Source of the DNA: Sphingobium sp.
GTDB taxonomy: Bacteria; Pseudomonadota; Alphaproteobacteria; Sphingomonadales; Sphingomonadaceae
Direction of reading: 5' to 3'
Length of the DNA: 11,435 nucleotides
NCBI GenBank assembly: GCA_020051025.1
Contig: JAGVJS010000345.1
Location: 1-11,435 of the forward strand
Below, piece by piece: positions 6,078 through 11,435 of this stretch. A program made the translations under genes and the position numbers. How positions within the stretch are numbered: the stretch's first letter is position 1; every line of letters starts with the position of its first letter. The notes beneath the pieces are model-generated. The model made no database searches, had not been told where the DNA came from, and saw nothing but the letters and a program-made list of their open reading frames with translations.

Positions 6078-6809
6078 TCAATCGTCCCAGTCGCGCAGTT
6101 TCTCGCGCAGCTTGTCGAGTGCGGCCTTCTTGATCTGGCAGACGCGTGCGGCGCCGATGTCCAGCGTCTGGCCGATTTCCTCCAGGTTCATTTCCTCGAC
6201 GAAGTAGAGTTGCAGCACCAGCGCCTCGCGCTGGGGCAGTTCGCCGATGCAGGCGGCCAGCGCCTTCTTCAGCGATTCCCGCTCCATGATATCGTCGGCG
6301 CGGTCCTCCACATCGGCAAACCACATGGACTGGTCGGAATAGACTTCGTCCATGCTGGTATGCTGGACCATTTCGACGCTGTCGGCGATCTCGCGATAGG
6401 CGGCGGGTTCCAGCCCCATGTCGACGGACATTTCCGCTTCGGTCGGCAGGCGGCCGAGCTTCTGTTCCAGCCGATTGCGGACACCGGCAAGTTCTTTCCG
6501 CCTGGCCATTGCCGACCGGCAAATCGTTGCCTGCCGCCGCAGATGGTCGATCATCGCACCGCGCACGCGTAGCTGGGCATAGGCGGCAAAGCCAAGGCCG
6601 CGATCCTCGAAACTGTTGGCAGCCTCAACCAGCGCGACCATGCCGATCTGGAGCAGATCTTCCATCTCGATCGCGGTCGAGACGCGGCCATGGACATGCC
6701 AGGCGATCTTGCGCACCAGCGGCATATATTGGCGGGCGAGGCGTTCCGGACTGTTTTCGCCGGGTTTACCATAAGTATGGGCGCCGGCCGTTATCTTGTT
6801 CATATACAT
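6078..6809 (-). CDS. fliA: RNA polymerase sigma factor FliA (sigma-28)
   Basis: Flagellar sigma factor that directs polymerase to late genes such as flagellin. The 243 residues match the normal FliA length. Region 2 covers about 25-92 (YMPLVRKIAW, DLLQIGMVALVEAANSFED, FAAYAQLRVRGAMIDHLRR), region 3 about 95-145 (LGRLPTEAEM at 118-127), and region 4 about 189-237 (LPQREALVLQLYFVEEMNLE, then the HTH ending ARVCQIKKAALDKLR). ATG 6809 is preferred over ATG 6803 because an ideal AAAGGAGG ribosome site sits 7 nt upstream. It lies 14 bp after flhA and is most simply transcribed from the sigma-54 promoter ahead of the transglycosylase gene. Its inhibitor FlgM is encoded 3.4 kb upstream, and FliA-type promoters precede flagellin and flgM. 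Confidence 0.97.
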   Translation of the reverse strand: MYMNKITAGAHTYGKPGENSPERLARQYMPLVRKIAWHVHGRVSTAIEMEDLLQIGMVALVEAANSFEDRGLGFAAYAQLRVRGAMIDHLRRQATICRSAMARRKELAGVRNRLEQKLGRLPTEAEMSVDMGLEPAAYREIADSVEMVQHTSMDEVYSDQSMWFADVEDRADDIMERESLKKALAACIGELPQREALVLQLYFVEEMNLEEIGQTLDIGAARVCQIKKAALDKLREKLRDWDD

Positions 6810-6816
6810 GGCTCAG

Positions 6817-6824
6817 CCTCCTTT
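6817..6824 (-). promoter_or_regulatory. Strong ribosome site of fliA touching the flhA stop codon
   Basis: AAAGGAGG on the minus strand (6824-6817), spaced 7 nt from ATG 6809. Its first A is the last base of the flhA TGA. This arrangement decides the fliA start and suggests translational coupling of FliA to FlhA. Confidence 0.8.
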
Positions 6825-8941
6825 CAGGCGACCCGTTCGCGTTGCGGCAACGGATCGTGGCGTGGCGCCGGGCGATCATTGCCCACCACTGCGACCACCT
6901 CGACGCCCTTGCCGTCGGGAATTTCGAGGAAGGACAGCACCGGCGTTTCGGGCAGATGCGGTTTGAACAGGCGAGCGAGCGCGCGGCGCGCCACTGGTGA
7001 AGTGACGATCGCGAAGGCCCGCGCCTGACCCATTAACGGACGGGCGGCGTCGATCACGGCTTCGACGATGCGGTTGGCGAGCGCCGGTTCGATCGGATGT
7101 TTGGCATCGCCGGCGACGCGCATGGCCTGCGCCAGCAGCCCTTCCAGATCGCCATCGAGCGTGATGACGGGTAGCGGCATCTTCACCGGGACGAGACCCT
7201 GGATGATGAGCGCGCCGATGCGCTGACGCACCGCTTCGACCAGTTGCTCGTGACTCATGTCCGGGCGAGCGGCATCAACCATGGCTTCGCAGATGCGGCG
7301 GAAATCCTTGAGCGCGATGCCTTCGGACAGGAGCGCGCGGCAGAGCGCGCTGATCTGGGTCAGGCTGAGCGTGCCGGGCGTCAGGCCGTCGACCAGTTGC
7401 GGCGCGGCGTCCTTGAGATTGTCGAGCAGCTTGCGCGCTTCGTCCAGGCCGAACATTTCCGATGCGTTCATGGCGATCAGCTGATTGAGATGCGTCGCCA
7501 CGACCGTCGGCGGATCAACCACCGTATAGCCCGCGACCACGGCTTCGCTGCGCTTGCCCTGCGGAATCCAGACGGCGTCGAGGCCGAAGGTCGGATCTTT
7601 GGCGGCGCGGCCGGCGACAGTGCCTTCCAGTGCGCCGCTATCGAGCGCGAGCAGGTCTTCGGGCCAGATTTCATCTTCGCCCACGACGACGCCGGCGATG
7701 GTGATGCGATACTGGTTCGGTTCCAGCGCCAGATTGTCCTTCACGCGGACCATCGGCACGACGAAGCCCAGTTCCTTCGACAGCTGGCGACGAATGCCGG
7801 TGATACGGGCCATGAGCGGCGCACCCTTGCGCTCGTCCACCAGGCTGATGAGACCATAGCCGATTTCGAGGCCCAGGACCGCGCCGTCCGATACATCGTC
7901 CCATTCGATGACGGCCGGATTGGGCGGCGGCGCGACGGGCGCGGGTTCGGCAGCCTTTTTCTGGCTGGCCTTGCGCAATTGCCAGGCGATGCCACCGGCG
8001 ATCGCCGCGGCGGTCAGGATGATGATGTGCGGCATACCGGGCAGGACGCCCAGAAAGCCCAGGATCGCGGCGACCGGCACCCAGGCCTTGCCCGATCCGA
8101 ACTGGCTGGCGACCTGGCCCGACAGATCCTGTTCGCTCTTGACGCGGGTGACGATGGACGCCGCCGCGATGGAGAGCAGGAGCGCGGGAATCTGGGCGAC
8201 CAGCGCGTCGCCGATGGCGAGGATGACATAGGTTTGCGCGGCTTCGCCGATCGGCAGCTTATGGCTGACGACGCCCAGGATGATGCCGCCGACGATGTTG
8301 ATCACCAGGATCAGGATGCCCGCGACCGCGTCACCCTTCACGAACTTGCTGGCACCGTCCATCGAGCCGTAGAAGTCGGCCTCGGTCGCGACTTCCTGAC
8401 GGCGGATCTTGGCTTCTTCGGGCGTCATCAGGCCGGCGTTGAGGTCGGCGTCGATCGCCATCTGCTTGCCCGGCAAGGCATCCAGGGTGAAGCGGGCGGA
8501 CACTTCGGACACGCGGCCCGCACCCTTGGTGATGACGACCAGGTTGATGATCATCAGGATCGCGAAGACGAAGATGCCCACGACATAGTCGCCGCCGATC
8601 AGGAAGTGACCGAAAGCTTCGATCACCTGCCCCGCGGCGTCCGATCCTTCATGGCCGGACACCAGCACGACGCGCGTCGACGCCACGTTGAGCGCAAGGC
8701 GCAGCAGGGTCGCGAACAGCAGCACCGTTGGGAAACTGGAGAAATCGAGCGGCTTGGCGGCGTTCAGCGCCACCATCAGCACGGCCAGCGAGATCATGAT
8801 GTTGGTGATGAAGCCGATGTCCAGCATGACCGCCGGAACCGGCACCATCATGAACAGCACGACCATCAACGTCGCGAAAGGAAGCACGGCTCCCTTTGCG
8901 GCGCTCATCCAGATCTTCGCTTTGACTTGGGCAGGAGACAT
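6824..8941 (-). CDS. flhA: Flagellar type III export gate protein FlhA
   Basis: Membrane component of the flagellar export gate; its cytosolic domain forms the ring that docks export chaperones and substrates. The 705 residues compare with about 692 in E. coli. The N-terminal half (about 15-335) is strongly hydrophobic with the expected multiple spans, and includes the FHIPEP family signature at about 143-166 (RVSEVSARFTLDALPGKQMA). A Lys/Pro/Ala-rich linker (about 344-363) precedes the cytosolic domain from about 365, which contains ITIAGVVVGED, YTVVDPPTVVATHLNQLI and a conserved C-terminal part. ATG 8941 starts 9 bp after the transglycosylase stop; a GGAAGG (8959-8954) overlapping that gene's end is the likely, rather distant, ribosome site. 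No flhB or flhF follows; fliA does. Confidence 0.97.
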   Translation of the reverse strand: MSPAQVKAKIWMSAAKGAVLPFATLMVVLFMMVPVPAVMLDIGFITNIMISLAVLMVALNAAKPLDFSSFPTVLLFATLLRLALNVASTRVVLVSGHEGSDAAGQVIEAFGHFLIGGDYVVGIFVFAILMIINLVVITKGAGRVSEVSARFTLDALPGKQMAIDADLNAGLMTPEEAKIRRQEVATEADFYGSMDGASKFVKGDAVAGILILVINIVGGIILGVVSHKLPIGEAAQTYVILAIGDALVAQIPALLLSIAAASIVTRVKSEQDLSGQVASQFGSGKAWVPVAAILGFLGVLPGMPHIIILTAAAIAGGIAWQLRKASQKKAAEPAPVAPPPNPAVIEWDDVSDGAVLGLEIGYGLISLVDERKGAPLMARITGIRRQLSKELGFVVPMVRVKDNLALEPNQYRITIAGVVVGEDEIWPEDLLALDSGALEGTVAGRAAKDPTFGLDAVWIPQGKRSEAVVAGYTVVDPPTVVATHLNQLIAMNASEMFGLDEARKLLDNLKDAAPQLVDGLTPGTLSLTQISALCRALLSEGIALKDFRRICEAMVDAARPDMSHEQLVEAVRQRIGALIIQGLVPVKMPLPVITLDGDLEGLLAQAMRVAGDAKHPIEPALANRIVEAVIDAARPLMGQARAFAIVTSPVARRALARLFKPHLPETPVLSFLEIPDGKGVEVVAVVGNDRPAPRHDPLPQRERVA

Positions 8942-8950
8942 TGCGGCCGA

Positions 8951-9766
8951 TTACCTTCCGAGGGTGGCAAGCATGAGATAGGCGAGGCGCGCCGTCTGCG
9001 GTTGCGGCTTGACCATGATATCAGGCTGCTCGCTGAGGCGCTGGGTTTCGATCCGCACATAATCGGCGGGCTGGACGGTCTTCGCGCCGGCAGGCAGCGA
9101 TGCGTCGGCATATTGGACAGGGCCGCCCAGGCTATCGACGCCCTTTTGCAGCTTGGATGCGAAGCGGTCGCGGATTTCCGCGAAGCTGCGGGCATTGCCC
9201 TGCTTGTCGTAGAAGATGGAGCGGTTGGAGCGGGCGGCCGACGGGAACATCGACGCGGCGCTGGCGCCCGGCGCACGATCATGGACCGACAGGAATTTCG
9301 ACGCGCCGCCGACGCCCAGGAAATGCGCCAGGTAGAGGTCGACCGGCTGAGCGTCCCGGCCAAGCTTCGATTCAAGATAGGCCTTGTTGTCGGCAGCATG
9401 TTCCGCCGCCATCACCGAGGCTGTTTCTGGATTCTTGCGCAGGTCGAGTATCTGCTTACGCAGGTCCGGATCGGCGACATAATAGCGGCCACCGCTTTGC
9501 TGAATCGCATTGGCGGCCCAGCCCAGACCATATTCGCCGCCATGCTTGTCGATGACGGCGAGCCAGCTCTGGTCAATGAACTGATAAAGGCCGGTGGCGG
9601 ACGATGTGGCCGCGCGAGCCGTGGGATTGAGGCTCGATTCGATCTTGGCCTGCCCCAGCAAATAGGAGAAGTCGACACCAGTACGGCGGCTCGCCATCGC
9701 AATCGCGTTGGTCACGCGATTGCCCGTCGAACTTCCGGTTGCTGATATGTCTGCGAAAGCGGACAC
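8951..9766 (-). CDS. Flagellar-cluster lytic transglycosylase (SLT family)
   Basis: Predicted peptidoglycan-cleaving enzyme that would open the wall for the rod and hook. The SLT fold is seen in AKIESSLNP (about 40-48; candidate catalytic E43), the SATGLYQFIDQSWL stretch (56-69) and AHFLGVGGASKFL (about 137-149). The C-terminal ~80 residues are of unknown function. The start is a choice: GTG 9766 gives 271 residues and has a GAGGA ribosome site (9779-9775) 8 nt upstream, while the longer GTG 9781 lacks one and would leave almost no leader after the sigma-54 start site. Neither start gives an obvious Sec signal peptide, so export by the flagellar apparatus, as for FlgJ, is possible but inferred. 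First gene of the operon with flhA and fliA. Confidence 0.88.
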   Translation of the reverse strand: MSAFADISATGSSTGNRVTNAIAMASRRTGVDFSYLLGQAKIESSLNPTARAATSSATGLYQFIDQSWLAVIDKHGGEYGLGWAANAIQQSGGRYYVADPDLRKQILDLRKNPETASVMAAEHAADNKAYLESKLGRDAQPVDLYLAHFLGVGGASKFLSVHDRAPGASAASMFPSAARSNRSIFYDKQGNARSFAEIRDRFASKLQKGVDSLGGPVQYADASLPAGAKTVQPADYVRIETQRLSEQPDIMVKPQPQTARLAYLMLATLGR

Positions 9767-9801
9767 GACTAAAATCCTCACTTGCTAGCGAGGATATTAG
9801 A

Positions 9802-9816
9802 GCAATGTTTGTGCCA
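9802..9816 (-). promoter_or_regulatory. Sigma-54 promoter of the transglycosylase-flhA-fliA operon
   Basis: On the minus strand TGGCAC (9816-9811), five bases, TTGC (9805-9802): an exact match to the sigma-54 consensus with GG-N10-GC spacing. Transcription would start near 9790, about 24 nt before GTG 9766. A sigma-54 activator gene lies in the same window. Confidence 0.92.
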
Positions 9817-9857
9817 AGATTTGGTTAACGCGGGTAAGGGATTCGTGCTCTGAAACG

Positions 9858-9880
9858 AAAAACGGCGCCCGAAGGCGCCG
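9858..9880 (-). terminator. Rho-independent terminator after the flgN-like gene
   Basis: On the minus strand CGGCGCC (9880-9874), a TTCG tetraloop, GGCGCCG (9869-9863), then five T. A compact textbook terminator. It closes the flgA-flgM-flgN unit 25 nt after the flgN-like stop and insulates the sigma-54 promoter that follows. Confidence 0.92.
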
Positions 9881-9905
9881 CTTTAGCCGAAAGTCGTAAT
9901 ATTTT

Positions 9906-10214
9906 TCAGCGGCCGTAGGTCAGCGGCGCGGCCTGCGCGCCGTGGGCAGCAAGAATGGCAAGGCGCTGTTGCGCATGATCGGCCAGCAGCTTGACGCGCA
10001 TGCGGGCACTGTCGATCAGCGGCATCATCACGCTCAACCGTTCCAAGACAGCCGGGTCGGAACGCCAGGCGCCGATCGCGCGAACGGACGAGGCCGCGCG
10101 ACTGACACGATTGCTGGCAAGTTCGATCGCGGCGGCATCAGTGCCGTCGAGCACATCGCGAAGATCCTCGAACGCATCGAACAGATCATCCAGCGCGGCC
10201 AAACCCAGCGGCAT
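9906..10214 (-). CDS. FlgN-like flagellar export chaperone (small helical protein)
   Basis: A 102-residue protein, predicted largely helical, without cysteine, signal peptide or membrane span. It begins MPLGLAALDDLFDAFEDLRD and is rich in Ala, Leu, Asp and Arg. I recognise no sharp motif; the call rests on size, helical character and position directly after flgM, where FlgN (chaperone of the hook-filament junction proteins FlgK/FlgL) is found in many bacteria. Start ATG 10214 has AAAGGAT (10227-10221) 6 nt upstream. It lies 14 bp after flgM and is followed by a strong terminator, so it is co-transcribed with flgM. Confidence 0.6.
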   Translation of the reverse strand: MPLGLAALDDLFDAFEDLRDVLDGTDAAAIELASNRVSRAASSVRAIGAWRSDPAVLERLSVMMPLIDSARMRVKLLADHAQQRLAILAAHGAQAAPLTYGR

Positions 10215-10228
10215 GACTATATCCTTTA

Positions 10229-10504
10229 TCAGGCCGCCGACAGGTCGAGTGCGATCATGCGCTCGGCAATGGCGGACGGGTTTACCGGGTAATTGCCCGA
10301 TGCAATGGCCGATTTGATGGCCGCGATACGGTCCATGTCGACCGGGGCGCCTTCGGCGGCCATGCGCGCGGCAGGGCTGCTCGACGTAGCGGCGGTGGCG
10401 GCCGTGGTCGATCCGGTGGTGGCAGTTGCGCGCGTCTTTGTGCCTTCCCGCAGGCGGGAAGCCTCAATGGCGGCGCTGATATTCTGGCCCACAGACTTGA
10501 TCAT
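10229..10504 (-). CDS. flgM: Anti-sigma-28 factor FlgM
   Basis: FlgM binds FliA and blocks late flagellar transcription until it is exported through the completed hook-basal body. The 91-residue protein has an N-terminal part (1-25), a low-complexity Ala/Thr/Ser linker (about 26-50), and the conserved FliA-binding C-terminus: VDMDRIAAIKSAIASGNYPV (55-74) followed by NPSAIAERMIALDL. This fits the family's unstructured N-half and helical C-half. ATG 10504 is chosen because GAAGGA (10517-10512) lies 7 nt upstream; the upstream in-frame GTG at 10519 has no better site. A FliA-like promoter at 10561-10535 suggests feedback control, as in enterobacteria; flgA readthrough can also supply it. Confidence 0.93.
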   Translation of the reverse strand: MIKSVGQNISAAIEASRLREGTKTRATATTGSTTAATAATSSSPAARMAAEGAPVDMDRIAAIKSAIASGNYPVNPSAIAERMIALDLSAA

Positions 10505-10534
10505 TGGAAAATCCTTCACTCGTCCCTACTGACT

Positions 10535-10561
10535 ATAACGGACAAGTTCAAAAATCATTAA
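10535..10561 (-). promoter_or_regulatory. Candidate sigma-28 promoter of flgM-flgN
   Basis: On the minus strand TTAA (10561-10558), 15 nt, TCCGTTAT (10542-10535). It has the same spacing and the same CCGTTAT core as the flagellin promoter, but a weaker -35 and first -10 base. Start would be near 10528, 24 nt before ATG 10504. Its -35 half lies inside the 3' end of flgA. Confidence 0.6.
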
Positions 10562-11138
10562 ATCCCGGAACGCGCACAACGCCCATTTCTACGACCTGGG
10601 CGAAAATCGGTGCGCTTTTCCTGTCTTCACGCACGCGAATCGTCTCGCCCATGGCGCCATCCTCATCCGCTACCATCATGCGCGACACGCTGAAAGCGGC
10701 GTTGCCGGCCATCAATTGCACCGGATCACCCTTGCGCACGACCGCTTCCTTCGCGACGGCGGGCGCCGGGCGGGTGAAGCGATTGGCGGCACCATAGGTA
10801 GAGGCGGTCCGGGGCAGCAGGCCGGAGGCAGCAGCGGCCGATCCGGCGACCAGCGGCACGCGGATACGCCAGTTCAGAGCATCGCACTTCACCATTGCGG
10901 CACCGAAGATCGGCCCTTCCACGCTGGGGATGGTCGGGCAGGCGGCCAGACGCAGGCGGCGATCGACCGGCGCGGCGGGACCGCCCGGTTCACCCAAATT
11001 AGCGCCGACGGTCATCGCCACCAGCGAATCGATGCGGTCGAGATTCTCGAATTTCTGGCTTCCCTGCGCCTGGGCCATCGCGGGCGATGCGCCCATCAGC
11101 GCGGCGGCAGCGAGGAAGAGGGCGGAAAATCGGAACAC
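10548..11138 (-). CDS. flgA: Flagellar P-ring assembly chaperone FlgA
   Basis: Periplasmic protein needed to assemble FlgI into the P ring. The 196 residues start with a Sec-type signal (MFRFSALFLAAAALMGASPA, cleavage near AMA-QA at 22/23). Two cysteines (C67, C85), spaced as in FlgA proteins and able to form a disulfide, are followed by NWRIRVP (89-95). The C-terminal SAF/beta-clip region (about 130-192) includes VVRKGDPVQLMAGNAAFSVS and ends VVRVPG. The start is GTG 11138, with AGGAG (11150-11146) 7 nt upstream; the nearby ATG 11143 is out of frame. A perfect sigma-54 promoter lies 41 bp upstream of the start. flgM follows with a 43-bp gap. Confidence 0.92.
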   Translation of the reverse strand: MFRFSALFLAAAALMGASPAMAQAQGSQKFENLDRIDSLVAMTVGANLGEPGGPAAPVDRRLRLAACPTIPSVEGPIFGAAMVKCDALNWRIRVPLVAGSAAAASGLLPRTASTYGAANRFTRPAPAVAKEAVVRKGDPVQLMAGNAAFSVSRMMVADEDGAMGETIRVREDRKSAPIFAQVVEMGVVRVPGFNDF

Positions 11139-11179
11139 GGCATGTCTCCTGACGGAAATACGGTCTTGTCAGGATTTCA

Positions 11180-11194
11180 GCAATTTTCGTGCCA
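11180..11194 (-). promoter_or_regulatory. Sigma-54 promoter of flgA(-flgM-flgN)
   Basis: On the minus strand TGGCAC (11194-11189), five bases, TTGC (11183-11180): the second exact consensus match in the window. Predicted start near 11168, about 30 nt before GTG 11138, and 7 bp after the end of the upstream OmpA/MotB-like gene. Confidence 0.92.
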
Positions 11195-11201
11195 AATATG
11201 A

Positions 11202-11435
11202 TTAACGACCAGCCGCGATATGGATCAGCTGCCCCTGCCCTGCCCGGCCATCCCCCTGATCAAGGCCGCGAATGCGCAACCTGTCCTGAGCGATGCCGTC
11301 CATGCGCAAGGCGCGTGCGACAGCCCCCAGACGGGCGGCGGCCAGATCCCAATCGTCGAAGCGCTGCTGGCCCCGGTCAGACCCTTCGCTACGGATTTCC
11401 AGCCCGCCCGGCGCCTGCGCAAAGCGCTTCGCCAC
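11202..11435 (-). CDS. C-terminal end of an OmpA/MotB-like peptidoglycan-binding protein (partial)
   Basis: Only the last 77 residues are in the window; the frame is open at the right edge, and the GTG there is probably an internal codon. The visible part fits the second half of an OmpA-C/MotB domain: GLEIRSEGSD corresponds to the beta strand and IxGHTD loop, WDLAAARLGAVARAL to the NxxLSxxRAxxV helix, then GIAQDRLRIRGLDQG. The Asp and Arg that typically contact diaminopimelate seem retained (EGSD, AAAR). Position ahead of flgA suggests a MotB-type stator or related flagellar protein, but a general OmpA-family protein cannot be excluded without the N-terminal transmembrane helix. Confidence 0.7.
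   Translation of the reverse strand: MAKRFAQAPGGLEIRSEGSDRGQQRFDDWDLAAARLGAVARALRMDGIAQDRLRIRGLDQGDGRAGQGQLIHIAAGR

Noticed and set aside
6787..6794. GCCGTTAT on the plus strand near the start of fliA, matching the sigma-28 -10 box
   Set aside because: No TAAA-like -35 lies 15 nt upstream (the bases are ACCA), and it would read antisense to flhA.
7244..9745. Very long plus-strand open frame (833 codons) opposite flhA and the transglycosylase gene
   Set aside because: It is a shadow of high-G+C codon use in genuine minus-strand genes; the product is His/Asp/Arg-rich with no recognisable domain and no ribosome site.
9767..9781. Upstream GTG 9781 as start of the transglycosylase
   Set aside because: It has no ribosome site and would lie about 10 nt from the predicted transcription start; GTG 9766 has GAGGA at 8 nt.
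11141..11143. ATG just upstream of flgA as its start
   Set aside because: It is out of frame with the FlgA reading frame; GTG 11138 has the ribosome site and the signal peptide.
11148..11173. CCTGAC/GTCAGG inverted repeat in the flgA leader, possible ribosome-site-sequestering hairpin
   Set aside because: The predicted sigma-54 start near 11168 would remove most of one arm from the RNA; the stem is only 6 bp with a 14-nt loop.

Overview
The window looks like a chromosomal flagellar gene cluster of a motile alphaproteobacterium, most likely a sphingomonad (Sphingomonas/Sphingobium type). This rests on the high G+C content, dense coding, alphaproteobacterial-type proteins, and the presence of both a sigma-54 activator and a sigma-28/anti-sigma-28 pair. 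No tRNA, rRNA, CRISPR array, insertion sequence or phage gene was seen.

Layout. A sigma-54 enhancer-binding regulator (1-1058, minus strand, C-terminus cut by the window edge) diverges from a compact 269-residue flagellin (1404-2213, plus) across a 345-bp control region. Three successive stem-loops follow the flagellin gene, the last one terminator-like. Next come opgG and opgH (2413-5864, plus), the periplasmic-glucan pair, closed by a stem-loop terminator at 5884-5916. From there to the right edge everything is on the minus strand. In transcription order: the end of an OmpA/MotB-like gene (11202-11435), flgA, flgM, a flgN-like gene with a strong terminator, then a lytic transglycosylase, flhA and fliA.

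How it works together. Two sites match the sigma-54 consensus TGGCAC-N5-TTGC exactly; one lies in front of flgA and one in front of the transglycosylase-flhA-fliA operon. The flagellin gene is preceded by TAAA-N15-GCCGTTAT, a good sigma-28 (FliA) site. A related TTAA-N15-TCCGTTAT precedes flgM-flgN. Read together, the window encodes a flagellar cascade: a sigma-54 activator, sigma-54 promoters driving export apparatus, P-ring chaperone and fliA, then FliA driving flagellin and its own antagonist FlgM. Caulobacter-type alphaproteobacteria have the sigma-54 level but, as generally described, not the FliA/FlgM level, so this two-tier design is the most informative feature here.

Points worth a second look include a GSFTGA in place of GAFTGA in the activator, a repeat-rich regulator/flagellin intergenic region, a transglycosylase without a visible signal peptide, opgGH embedded among flagellar genes, a Tat-like signal on OpgG, a short OpgH, and a flagellin that keeps the TLR5 contact residues. 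No wholly new system is evident; the novelty lies in regulation and gene arrangement.
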